DNA of 64,000 bases from Terriglobales bacterium (lineage in GTDB: Bacteria; Acidobacteriota; Terriglobia; Terriglobales; Acidobacteriaceae). Shown here in pieces: positions 6,459 to 14,460 of the stretch. The notes under the pieces are model-generated. The model did no database searches, was not told the DNA's origin, and saw only the letters and a list, made by a program, of their open reading frames with translations. The stretch covers positions 52,789 to 116,788 of the forward strand of contig DATMPC010000105.1 in assembly GCA_035567895.1 (NCBI GenBank). Reading direction: 5' to 3'. The stretch's first letter is position 1; every line of letters begins with the position of its first letter. Position numbers and translations under genes: made by a program.

Positions 6459-8395
6459 TGTATTTGCCACAATTGTTTCGTTAGGCGTCTCAATCCGGCG
6501 GCGCCAGAGATTTGTCCGGCGAAATCGGGAACTGCATAGTGCGTCAGTTTGTCTGCGCACAAACGTGACAAAGTCGCAAGCTGCCAACTCCGCGCCAGGC
6601 CGCAGCGCGCGCAATTTCGCGATTCTTTCTCAGTAAGAATCCGGTTCACAAATACTGCTTGTGGCGCAAGCTTTAGGTGGCGCAAACTCTCGAGCAGGCG
6701 TCCAGTCTGCCGGTCCGGCAGCGGCTCGGGCAGCATCACCACAAATAGACTAGCGCTCTTGTTGTCCTTCAGCAGCGCAGCAAGTTCTCTCGCGCGCTGC
6801 GAAATGGACGCGACTTCGACCGCCAAGTCCTGCGCCAGCGGCAGTGTACGGTGCTCAGCGAGGCTTTTCAACAGCAGGCGCGTCCAAACCACCAGACGGT
6901 CAGGTGTGCGCAGCAATTCGAGCGCGTGGCCGGTGGGTGCCATGTCGATTACCAGCGCCAGCCTGCGTGACTCGATAAAGTCGAGCAGCTTGAAGACCGC
7001 GAAAATTTCGTCGACACCCGGAGGCACAATGTCGAGCAGTGCGGAGATCATTTCGTACTCGAACGACAACTCCACGTGCAGGCCACCTCGTTCCATGGCG
7101 AGAGACTGCGACATGATCCGCTTCACCTTGCGGCTCCATGCCAGGAATTCCGCCGTAGAATCGACTTCCACCGCAGCGAAGTGCTTGTCATTGAGGACCG
7201 GTTTTGGCGTCGGACCAACTTTCTGCCCAAACAAATCGTCCAGCGAAGGTGCAGGATCGGTGGAACAGATCAGCAGATTTTCGCGCGAATGTCGCTCACG
7301 GCGCGCATAGGCCAAGCCTCCGGAGATGGTGGTCTTTCCCACGCCTCCCTTTCCCACCGTGAGGGTGAGCTGCGTGTTCGTAACCGGCCATTCCGCTGCC
7401 TCAAACTCCACGGGTGCTGTGCGCTTTGGTCGAGGCAGTTTAAGACGGAGCGGCTTGTTATCGAAGACATGCTCGCCAAACCGCTGCAAATTTTCAGCGC
7501 CAATGATCGGTGCACCCGGGTCTTCTCCCGTCAGAATGTCCGCCTTTGGGAATCTGCGCTCCACAAACTTCAAGGCTTCCGCGTATTCGCGTGCCCGTTT
7601 CTGACAGCGTTTGCAACTTCCTCCGCGAATTACGACACGGTTCAGAACTACTTCTGCGATCTGCCCATCCGCTTCTTCCTTCAGCATGCGCGCGGTTCGT
7701 GACGCCTCTGCCAGCGAAAACTTCTCGGAGCTGGTGACCATCACGAGTTTCGACTGCCTTGACGACAGCGCAGCGCGAAGCGACGCCAGCACGGCATCCC
7801 ATTGATCGAGGACGCGAGGACGCTTAACTGCCCTTCCACCAAAATGTTGAGCGAGGACCTCATCGCGTCTGCCTGAAAGCTCCAGGAATTCCAGGAAGCG
7901 CGCGAGCTGTGTTGGGATGCGAAAGAGCTGAAGCGTGTGTCCAATGGGTGCAGTATCGACCACGATCTCATGGAACTGGCCACTCTCCAAGAGGTCAGAG
8001 ATCGTGAGAAGCGCGCTCACTTCTGCAAGTCCCGGCAGAGTGGTCTCGAGAAACGAATCGATTTCAGATTTCGAGAGAAACGTTCCTTGCTCCACGAGGT
8101 TGGTAATGGCGTCGCGATATTCGTCGAGGAACTCCCGAAATCTCGCTCCGGCATCTACTTGCCAGACCGAAAGCTTAGCTCGGCTTACACCATGCAGCAT
8201 TTGCATTCCCGATTTGAGCTTCACATCGAGTACATCGGCGAGAGAATGTGCCGGATCAGTAGAGATTAAGACGACTTTGCTGCCGCGTTTTGCGCTCGCA
8301 TGCAGCGCGTAGGCGGTGCTGACGGTTGTCTTGCCGACGCCTCCTTTGCCTAGGAAAAAGGTCAGCTTGGGCGAGTTTGAGGTTTTCTTTGGCAC
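6455..8395 (-). CDS. Tandem ArsA/Get3-family ATPase (two fused halves)
   Basis: A 646-residue protein made of two ArsA/Get3 halves. Each has a deviant Walker A GKGGVGKT (residues 16-23 and 348-355), an STDPA switch segment, and a D-APIGH or D-APTGH motif. Each also keeps a Get3-like CxxC: Cys261/Cys264 (CKRC) and Cys595/Cys598 (CARC). Tandem architecture is known from arsenite pump ATPase ArsA, but no arsB, arsR or arsD is nearby. The gene overlaps GvpF/L by GTGA, so a role with the gas-vesicle proteins, for example as an ATP-driven chaperone for hydrophobic small Gvp subunits, is a reasonable inference. The start is a GTG at 8395. Family call is firm, role uncertain. Confidence 0.9.
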   Translation of the reverse strand: MPKKTSNSPKLTFFLGKGGVGKTTVSTAYALHASAKRGSKVVLISTDPAHSLADVLDVKLKSGMQMLHGVSRAKLSVWQVDAGARFREFLDEYRDAITNLVEQGTFLSKSEIDSFLETTLPGLAEVSALLTISDLLESGQFHEIVVDTAPIGHTLQLFRIPTQLARFLEFLELSGRRDEVLAQHFGGRAVKRPRVLDQWDAVLASLRAALSSRQSKLVMVTSSEKFSLAEASRTARMLKEEADGQIAEVVLNRVVIRGGSCKRCQKRAREYAEALKFVERRFPKADILTGEDPGAPIIGAENLQRFGEHVFDNKPLRLKLPRPKRTAPVEFEAAEWPVTNTQLTLTVGKGGVGKTTISGGLAYARRERHSRENLLICSTDPAPSLDDLFGQKVGPTPKPVLNDKHFAAVEVDSTAEFLAWSRKVKRIMSQSLAMERGGLHVELSFEYEMISALLDIVPPGVDEIFAVFKLLDFIESRRLALVIDMAPTGHALELLRTPDRLVVWTRLLLKSLAEHRTLPLAQDLAVEVASISQRARELAALLKDNKSASLFVVMLPEPLPDRQTGRLLESLRHLKLAPQAVFVNRILTEKESRNCARCGLARSWQLATLSRLCADKLTHYAVPDFAGQISGAAGLRRLTKQLWQIQ

Positions 8396-8408
8396 TCAGA
8401 CGAGGGAC

Positions 8409-8534
8409 GAGGCGAACACGAAGGTCACGAAGGCAAACGAAAAGATCACGGAGCTGCTAAAACCAGTGATTTTAGTGCCTCAACGCGTGCTTCGTGACCT
8501 CCTCAGTTCCCTTCATGACCTTCGTGTTCGCCTC
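8409..8534. repeat. Inverted repeat upstream of the nadA leader
   Basis: A 19-bp perfect inverted repeat (8409-8427 with 8516-8534, containing GGCGAACACGAAGGTCA) encloses a second 11-bp pair (8422-8432 with 8490-8500). The whole can fold into a nested palindrome. It lies between the divergent starts of the ArsA-like gene and nadA and encodes nothing recognisable. It resembles a small dispersed palindromic element rather than a terminator, since no T tract follows. Confidence 0.6.
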
Positions 8535-8642
8535 TCCGGTGTTGCAAACCGCGCCCGAAAGTGCGAAACTCATTGTGCCTCAGCTACTTAGCTAGTCACA
8601 TTTCTTGTGACTATTGAGCGGCTGAGACATCTTATAAATGTC

Positions 8643-8749
8643 GGCTTCAACAACCCCGTAGGTGGGGCGTGAAACTGCGCAGCGCACCTACTGGAGCCGG
8701 CGGATTGCTTTCAACATCCCCGTTTCGAGCAACGCCAAGGCAATTAGCC
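8643..8749 (+). promoter_or_regulatory. NAD+-I riboswitch (nadA RNA motif), two domains
   Basis: Two similar RNA domains lie just upstream of nadA. Domain 1 (8643-8698) has P1 GGCTTC/GGAGCC (8643-8648 with 8693-8698), the conserved AACAACCCCG stretch, and P2 GTAGGTG/CACCTAC (8658-8664 with 8685-8691) closed by a GCAGCG segment. Domain 2 (8699-8749) repeats the pattern with TTCAACATCCCCG (8710-8722), P1 pairs GGC/GCC and ATTGC/GCAAT (8704-8708 with 8740-8744). The nadA motif is known from Acidobacteria, where it binds NAD+ and controls NAD synthesis genes. The two-domain layout and the position 36 bases before the nadA ATG both fit. High NAD+ would be expected to shut off translation. Confidence 0.9.
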
Positions 8750-8784
8750 ATGCAGTTGTGTCGAGACTGAAGGCGGAAAATTGA

Positions 8785-9906
8785 ATGAGCGTAGCTGCCG
8801 AACGAGCCTTGTGCTCGCTGGATAATTATCTCGTCCTCCCCGATGACACGATGGATGACCGCATCGCCGAAGCTCGTCGCGAACTCGGACGCGATTGCGT
8901 GATCCTCGGACACCACTATCAGCGCGACGAAGTAATTCGTTTCGCCGATTACACCGGAGACTCCTACAAGCTTTCGAAGATATCTGCCGAGGCAGATGGA
9001 CGTTACATCGTCTTTTGCGGCGTGCATTTCATGGCAGAAAGCGCCGACATTCTCGCGCGACGCGAGCAGCAGGTAATCCTGCCGGACCTGAATGCCGGAT
9101 GTTCGATGGCCGACATGGCCGAGATCGGCCAGGTGGAAGACTGTTGGGAGCAGCTTGAGCGACTCGGAATTGTTGGGGAAGACGGCAGTGGCATCACTCC
9201 GCTCACCTATATGAACTCCACTGCGGCGATTAAAGCCTTTGTCGGCGAGCGCGGTGGTCTGGTTTGCACCTCCTCAAACGCAGGTGCAGCGTTTCGTTGG
9301 GCGTATGCAAAGTCTCCCAAAGTCTTGTTCCTTCCCGACCAGCATCTCGGACGAAATACAGCTTACAAGCTGGGAATTCCGCTTTCGGAGATGGTGGTGT
9401 GGGATCCGTACATGCTGAATGGTGGACTCACGCCAGATCGTCTGCGAGCTGCCAAAGTCATTTTGTGGAAAGGACACTGCTCAGTGCATCAGCGCTTTCT
9501 ACCGGAGCACGTGGACAACGTGCGCGCGAAATATCCCGGGATTCAGGTGATCGTGCATCCTGAGTGCCGCTGGGAGGTTTGCCAGAAGGCTGATCAACTC
9601 GGCTCAACCGAGCGTTTGATAAAGATTATCGAGGATGCACCTGCGGGCACCATGTTCGCAGTTGGCACAGAAATTCATCTCGTGAACCGCATGGGCAAGC
9701 GCTTCGCCGAGCAGGGAAAGAAGGTTATTACCCTCGACGATTCTGGATGTCTGTGCACAACGATGTTCCGCATTTCGCCGCAACATCTTGCATGGGCGCT
9801 CGAAAATCTTGTGGACGGCAACGTGGTGAACCGCATTCGCGTCGCTGAGGACGTTAAGTATTGGTCCAGAGTGGCCCTGGATCGGATGTTGGAGATTGGG
9901 GCGTAA
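8785..9906 (+). CDS. nadA: Quinolinate synthase
   Basis: A 373-residue NadA. It condenses iminoaspartate with dihydroxyacetone phosphate to quinolinate in de novo NAD synthesis, in the cytoplasm, using a [4Fe-4S] cluster. The three similar domains are visible. Early substrate-site motif LGHHYQRDEV (41-50), MAESADIL (83-90), TYMNSTAAIKA (141-151) and HPECRWEV (258-265) are all family features. Probable cluster ligands are Cys106 (NAGCSMADM), Cys232 (GHCSVHQ) and Cys324 or Cys322 (SGCLCTTM). Length is normal for the longer bacterial form. No nadB or nadC is next to it. It is preceded by the NAD+-I riboswitch, so feedback control by NAD+ is expected. Confidence 0.97.
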   Translation: MSVAAERALCSLDNYLVLPDDTMDDRIAEARRELGRDCVILGHHYQRDEVIRFADYTGDSYKLSKISAEADGRYIVFCGVHFMAESADILARREQQVILPDLNAGCSMADMAEIGQVEDCWEQLERLGIVGEDGSGITPLTYMNSTAAIKAFVGERGGLVCTSSNAGAAFRWAYAKSPKVLFLPDQHLGRNTAYKLGIPLSEMVVWDPYMLNGGLTPDRLRAAKVILWKGHCSVHQRFLPEHVDNVRAKYPGIQVIVHPECRWEVCQKADQLGSTERLIKIIEDAPAGTMFAVGTEIHLVNRMGKRFAEQGKKVITLDDSGCLCTTMFRISPQHLAWALENLVDGNVVNRIRVAEDVKYWSRVALDRMLEIGA

Positions 9907-9909
9907 AGC

Positions 9910-10027
9910 GAGCACTCAGCATTCAGCACTCGGCATTCAGCCACGAAACATCTTGGGCGGAAAGAACTGAGCTCGGCGAACCATTAGGCAGTACGGCTGA
10001 CTGCTGGTTACCGAATGCTGAGTGCTC
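9910..10027. repeat. 15-bp inverted repeat after nadA
   Basis: GAGCACTCAGCATTC at 9910-9924 is the exact reverse complement of 10013-10027. Within the left part, related CATTCAG units recur (9920-9950). The repeat sits between the nadA stop and the DUF2203 start and has no T tract, so it looks like a palindromic element rather than an intrinsic terminator. Confidence 0.55.
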
Positions 10028-10061
10028 AATCCCGCCATCGACTAAAATAGAACTATCCCAT

Positions 10062-10499
10062 ATGGCACAACGCACTTTTACTCTGCAGGAAGCGCAAGTC
10101 CTGCTGCCTGTCCTGAAGTCTCTGCTAAAGCAGGCGATCGACGGGAAGAAACTGATTGAGACTATCGACGCGGAGTTCCAGGCGCTCGGACAACGGATAT
10201 TCCTGTCCGGAGGACTGCTGGTGGAAATCGGGAAGGCCGCTACGCGTCGAGCAGAGCGCGACAAGACCGTTCAGCGCATCAAAGACGTCGTGGCTGAGAT
10301 CGACGCAACTGGCGTTCAGGTGAAAGACATCGACATGGGCCTGCTCGATTTTCCCTGCGTGGTCGGCGGCAACACGATTCTGCTTTGCTGGAAGATGGGC
10401 GAAGACAAGATTACCCATTGGCACGGAGTCGAGGAAGGCTATGCGGGACGCAAGCCAATTGACGAAACCATCACGAAGCTCAAGAAGAAACCAAACTAA
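10062..10499 (+). CDS. DUF2203 family protein
   Basis: A 145-residue soluble protein of the DUF2203 family. It begins with RTFTLQEAQVLLPVLKSLL, has a helical middle (residues 15-85), and ends with the conserved block VKDIDMGLLDFPCVVGG, then LLCWKMGEDKITHWHGVEEGYAGRKPI, which is the family signature. Function is unknown. The frame is open upstream to 9861, but the ATG at 10062 is the natural N-terminus for the family and the upstream residues derive from the repeat. It stands alone between nadA and an SH3-domain lipoprotein. Confidence 0.88.
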   Translation: MAQRTFTLQEAQVLLPVLKSLLKQAIDGKKLIETIDAEFQALGQRIFLSGGLLVEIGKAATRRAERDKTVQRIKDVVAEIDATGVQVKDIDMGLLDFPCVVGGNTILLCWKMGEDKITHWHGVEEGYAGRKPIDETITKLKKKPN

Positions 10500-10668
10500 C
10501 CACGGAGACACGGAGGCACGGAGAAGTGCATAACGAGGTCTGGGTTGTTTCCGACTCCGGACCGTTCGAGTTCCGCATTACATCTCTCCCACGTTGCGTG
10601 TGAAATCCCCAGCTTCTCGACAATTCTCTCTTTCGATTCTCTCCTCGCTTTCAAGTCTGCGTGCCTCA

Positions 10669-11901
10669 TTGTGTTCTCGCAGTTGTACTGCGTCTGGATT
10701 CTTCAAGCAGAGCGTGTCCGTTGGCATTTTTGGTCTCCTAATCGGGCTTTCCGCATGCGGAGTGGGCGGTGCGGGGAAGCAGGAAGATGTCCTATACGTG
10801 ACCGCGACGCAGGCCTTCCTACGCGACCGGGTAGCTCCCGTGTATTCAAAGACCGGGACCGTACATAACGGCGATCGTGTTGTTGTCCTCGAGCGCGGCA
10901 AGCGTTGGGAGCGCGTGCGCAACGCAGCCGGCGAGGAAGGCTGGCTGCAGGATCGTTATCTCGTGGGCGAGAACGTATTCGCCGAGTTTCAGAAGATGTA
11001 TCGCGAGTATCAGGACGACCCAGCCCAGGCTCACGGTGTGCTGCGCAGCGACTTCCGCTTGCACCTCTCGGCTGGGCGCAATACGGAGCGCCTCTTTCTG
11101 CTCAAAGAAGGCGACAAAGTCGCTCTGTTGCAGAGGATAACCGTAGCCAAGGCCGCCAGTTCCGCTCCACCGCCGCCTCAGCTCCAATCTGGATCGTCTC
11201 AAGAAAAACAGGATGCAAGCGATGCTGTTAAGGACGATGCGGCCAAGGAAGAGGAGAAGGAATACAAGGGTACGGAGAAGCCTGCAACGCCTCCGGTTTC
11301 GGCAAGGAAGGCGGCGCGTCAAGAGAAGCTCACCGTGAAAGAGAGGGCCAAGCACGACCAGATGGTCCCCGGTGCTTCTGCTGCGCTGATGGAAGACTGG
11401 TGGCTCGTGCGCAGCGCGCAGGGTCATTCGGGATGGATTCTCGCGCGCATGATCGACGTCGATGTGCCCCTGGAGATTGCGCAGTACGCCGAGGGTCAAC
11501 GCATTGTTGCCTTCTTCCCCCTGACCACAGTTCACGACTCGGCACTCAAGAAGGACGTTCCTTACTACCTGGTGCTGATGACTGAATCGAAAGATGGTAT
11601 GCCTTTCGACTACAACCAAATCCGGGTTTTCAGTTGGAACGATCGCAAGCACCGGTACGAAACGGCTTATCGGCAGCGCAATGTCTTCGGGCTCCTACCG
11701 GTATCAGTAGGCAAGGAAGCTTTTGAGAATCTGGGTGAGCAGCCTACGTTCACTATTCGCGTCAAGGACGAGAACGGTAGTCCCGCCGAGCAGAAATACC
11801 GGCTCGAAGGTGTGATCGTGAAACGTGTTCTCGCTCCCGGTGAGACTCCGGTAAAGACTGCGAAAGCTGCAAGTGGCAACAAGAAATCGGCTGCCCGCTG
11901 A
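10669..11901 (+). CDS. SH3-domain lipoprotein
   Basis: About 410 residues from the TTG at 10669; the start is uncertain, and a TTG at 10594 would give 435. A hydrophobic segment VGIFGLLIGLSAC forms a lipoprotein signal with the Cys as lipidation site. Two bacterial SH3-like segments follow: one after the lipobox (LYVTATQAFLRDR to GWLQDRYLVGE), one after the linker (WWLVRSAQGHSGWILARMID). A low-complexity Lys/Glu/Ala/Pro linker separates them. The C-terminal part (FFPLTTVHDSALKKDVPYYLV onward) is beta-rich and of unknown type. It probably sits in the periplasm on the outer or inner membrane and contacts cell wall or polysaccharide. No operon partner is evident. Confidence 0.7.
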   Translation: MCSRSCTASGFFKQSVSVGIFGLLIGLSACGVGGAGKQEDVLYVTATQAFLRDRVAPVYSKTGTVHNGDRVVVLERGKRWERVRNAAGEEGWLQDRYLVGENVFAEFQKMYREYQDDPAQAHGVLRSDFRLHLSAGRNTERLFLLKEGDKVALLQRITVAKAASSAPPPPQLQSGSSQEKQDASDAVKDDAAKEEEKEYKGTEKPATPPVSARKAARQEKLTVKERAKHDQMVPGASAALMEDWWLVRSAQGHSGWILARMIDVDVPLEIAQYAEGQRIVAFFPLTTVHDSALKKDVPYYLVLMTESKDGMPFDYNQIRVFSWNDRKHRYETAYRQRNVFGLLPVSVGKEAFENLGEQPTFTIRVKDENGSPAEQKYRLEGVIVKRVLAPGETPVKTAKAASGNKKSAAR

Positions 11902-12006
11902 TTCCAGCTAGTCTGCAATTAGCGTCAAGGTGCGCGCGAATCGACAGGGGCATTCTTGCTCATCGGTAGGCATCAGGCCGTGACGTTCCCGAATCCAAGC
12001 AACCCT

Positions 12007-12240
12007 ATGGCAGAAAAGGTGAAGAAGCTTGGGCTGAAGCGCGACTATACGAAATACCTGTATTTCCTGGACAAAGACGGCAACGCTTGCCACAAGCCCA
12101 AATCAGGCGAAGGCAAGACGGAAATCCTTGTAGACAAGGCTGTCGAGCGCGACAATCAGTACCTGTATTTCATCGACAAAGAGGGCGACGTGTCCCGGTC
12201 TCCCCGAGTATCGCGCGGTAGCAAGAAAGAAGCTGCTTAG
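12007..12240 (+). CDS. Small basic protein with two internal repeats
   Basis: A 77-residue, Lys/Asp-rich soluble protein of unknown function. Two related units are visible: KYLYFLDKDGNACHKPKSG (residues 16-34) and QYLYFIDKEGDVSRSPRVSRG (about 51-71), which suggests duplication of a short beta-hairpin. I use the ATG at 12007, in the AACCCTATGG context; an in-frame TTG at 11956 is possible. No signal peptide or membrane segment. It lies between the SH3 lipoprotein and the palindrome at 12277. Similar small proteins may exist in acidobacteria but I cannot name a family. Confidence 0.65.
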   Translation: MAEKVKKLGLKRDYTKYLYFLDKDGNACHKPKSGEGKTEILVDKAVERDNQYLYFIDKEGDVSRSPRVSRGSKKEAA

Positions 12241-12276
12241 CGGTGATTTCATGAAGTTCAACGCTTGTTTGGGGAA

Positions 12277-12423
12277 GGGCATCGGCTTTAGCCGTGCCGC
12301 TTAACGAGCATCAAGACTCTTCCGGCTTTAGCCACTGAGGTTTTCATCACGCCCCGGTCACCTCGGCAGCTAAAGCCGGATTGATTTGCGGCCCATTAAC
12401 CGGCACGGCTGAAGCCGATGCCC
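12277..12423. repeat. Nested palindromic element with GGC-TTTA-GCC hairpins
   Basis: The outer arms 12277-12304 and 12396-12423 are inverted copies (26 of 28 bases). The inner arms 12321-12340 and 12361-12380 pair at 17 of 20. Within the arms are small hairpins of the form CGGC-TTTA-GCCG (12283-12294) and GGC-TTTA-GCC (12324-12333). The element reaches into the first codons of the following reading frame as listed (ATG 12418). A related hairpin array occurs at 62490-62664. Confidence 0.7.
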
Positions 12424-14076
12424 CTCCCTACCGCTTGGAACCTTTTAGTCTTCCGTGATGGTCGACGTGTGCTTGATGGGCGCGATCTTCTGCGAACGCT
12501 CCAGCGAAAACTCGACGGCCTCTTGCAGATCTCCGATTTCCGTCTGCAATCGTCCCGCGAAGAGTTGATAGAAGCCCTCCTTCGCTCAGGAGAGCTGGAG
12601 TGCGCTTTAGCGGATTGCGATGCATGCGATGCGAGCACCGAAGCTTTGGTGCGGCTAACCGATCAGCTCGCATTCGCGCTGGCCGGGCAATCGGGTCCCA
12701 AGCTCTTCCCAGGGATGCTTGAGAGTATCGCTGCTGCCGAAGTTCCTGAACGGATCACAGCCTCAACCCCGGAAGGTTTTTGCTACTACGCGCTGCATCC
12801 GCTCGACTACGCAGATCTGCTAGACGAAAACGCAATCCATGCTCCTGCCGTGGCAGTCGTTGGAATTCGTTCGATCGGTACGACGCTCAGCGCAGTGGTA
12901 CGAGCCTGGTTCGAGCTGCACGGCATTCCGGCAGAGCGGATCACGGTACGGCCGACCGGGCATCCGTTCGATCGTGTGCTTTCCCTAGGCCAAAAACATC
13001 GACAGTGGATTGCGAGGGGAATGCAGCGCGAAGCGTCATTTCTGGTCGTCGACGAAGGCCCAGGGCTGAGTGGATCGTCATTCCTTGCAGTGGCTGAAGC
13101 CCTGGCCAAGGCGGGTGTTTCCCAGAATCGAATCATTCTTCTGCCCAGTTCAAGCCCGAACCCTTCGTCACTATTTGCTCCCGATGCCGTCAATCGGTGG
13201 AGCTGCTTCCGGACAATTTCGCTCAAACCGACTCGCCGGATTCCTGCACAGGCAGCAGAGGATATCGGCTGGGGCGAGTGGCGGAAAGCCGTCTTCGCGA
13301 GTGAGCACGATTGGCCTGGTGTTTGGGCCTGGACCGAAAGGCGAAAATTTCTTTCCGCGGATAAGCGCAGCATGTTTCGCTTTGATGGACATGGACACTA
13401 TGGCAGGGCGGTGCGTAGTCGGTCGCAACTGCTCGCCGAACATGGCTGGGGACCGGAGATCTCAGCTGCCGGAGAGGGATTCAGTGAGTGCCCATGGATC
13501 GAAGGAGTCAGGCCGAAGTGCGCTGATGGCGATACCGTACTGCGGTTAGCCCGATATTGCGCTTTTCGCGCAGCCCATTTTGAACATCCTTTCCCCTTGA
13601 GCGATGCGCTAGAGCAGATGACACAGGTGAACCTCGAACGCGCGCTTGGAGTTTCTCAGTCCGTTGTTCTGCCCATCGAGCGGCCCGTACTGGCGGACGC
13701 GCGCATGATGCCGCACGAGTGGATTGCGACGTCTGGCGGCCGTCTAATCAAAGTCGACGCGGCATCGCATGGCGACGATCACTTCTATCCTGGTCCCACC
13801 GATATAGCGTGGGATCTAGCTGGTGCAATTGCGGAATGGAAGCTCGATCACGAAGCCAGCGATCGGCTCGTTCGCGAATACCAGCGCATTTCCGGCGACG
13901 CAATTGAAGCCCGCTTGCCCGGCTATCTGATCGCCTATTGCGCCTTTCGCCTGGGATTTACCCTGAGCGCCGCCGGATCGGTTAGCGAAGCCAGCGAGAG
14001 TGGCCGACTGAAGCGCGAGGGGGGAACATACCGGCAAAGATTGGCGACCCTGTTGCCACGCGCTACCGCGGCGTGA
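12418..14076 (+). CDS. PRTase-like and kinase-like domain protein, unknown function
   Basis: A 552-residue soluble protein without a family I can name. Residues 145-245 look like a phosphoribosyltransferase fold: a strand-turn VVGIRSIGTTL (147-157), then VVDEGPGLSGSS (210-221), which matches the acidic-Gly-rich PRPP loop pattern. Residues 439-470 (LIKVDAASHGDD, then GPTDIAWDLAGAI) recall the catalytic/metal segment of aminoglycoside-phosphotransferase-like kinases. The N-terminal LLRSGELECALAD segment is a helical region. The listed start is inside the palindrome at 12277-12423, so the true start may be a few codons later. No operon partner. Domain readings are inference from motifs only. Confidence 0.6.
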   Translation: MPLPTAWNLLVFRDGRRVLDGRDLLRTLQRKLDGLLQISDFRLQSSREELIEALLRSGELECALADCDACDASTEALVRLTDQLAFALAGQSGPKLFPGMLESIAAAEVPERITASTPEGFCYYALHPLDYADLLDENAIHAPAVAVVGIRSIGTTLSAVVRAWFELHGIPAERITVRPTGHPFDRVLSLGQKHRQWIARGMQREASFLVVDEGPGLSGSSFLAVAEALAKAGVSQNRIILLPSSSPNPSSLFAPDAVNRWSCFRTISLKPTRRIPAQAAEDIGWGEWRKAVFASEHDWPGVWAWTERRKFLSADKRSMFRFDGHGHYGRAVRSRSQLLAEHGWGPEISAAGEGFSECPWIEGVRPKCADGDTVLRLARYCAFRAAHFEHPFPLSDALEQMTQVNLERALGVSQSVVLPIERPVLADARMMPHEWIATSGGRLIKVDAASHGDDHFYPGPTDIAWDLAGAIAEWKLDHEASDRLVREYQRISGDAIEARLPGYLIAYCAFRLGFTLSAAGSVSEASESGRLKREGGTYRQRLATLLPRATAA

Positions 14077-14460
14077 AGTCAGTCAAACTTAGAGCCTAAC
14101 GCTTCCACGTTGGGACGAATAACAGTGCTATCAACAGCGAAAATGCAGAGATTAACAGGGTTTTAGCACTGCTAAAGTGGCGGGTTTCGGTGAGTAGTGA
14201 TTCCAAAAAATGTAAACAATCGCTGCACCTTCTATAAAAGCATATGAATGCTCCCGGGATGAATCGGACGGGTTCCCGGTAAGTACCTGATTTACATAAC
14301 TTCACACAACTTCACAGCTTGGCCGCTGACCTGCTTAGGAATAGGTAGTCGTCTTCAGCCGGGGCTAAGCACGTATCCTCCTTTTCGTTTCCCCCAAGTC
14401 TGTTTAGAAGTTCCCAACGCGAGCGCCCAGCGAAGACCAACTCTTTCCGAGGAGAGAACG
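14077..14460. other. Intergenic region before the first receptor gene
   Basis: 384 bp with no gene. It holds a 10-bp-period direct repeat AACTTCACA (14298-14306 and 14308-14316) and a GAGGAGAG ribosome site (14449-14456) for the receptor. I see no convincing -35/-10 pair, though TATAAA at about 14234 is possible. Small opposing frames have no coding support. Confidence 0.5.

Noticed and set aside
3112..8395. Complete standard gas vesicle operon
   Set aside because: No canonical GvpA, GvpN, GvpG or GvpO is present in the window; only K, two F/L and one A/J-type protein.
6455..8395. Arsenite resistance operon
   Set aside because: No arsB, arsC, arsD or arsR is nearby, and the ATPase overlaps a gvp gene.
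8647..9027. Minus-strand frame opposite the nadA leader and start
   Set aside because: It overlaps the riboswitch and the nadA coding sequence; no known domain.
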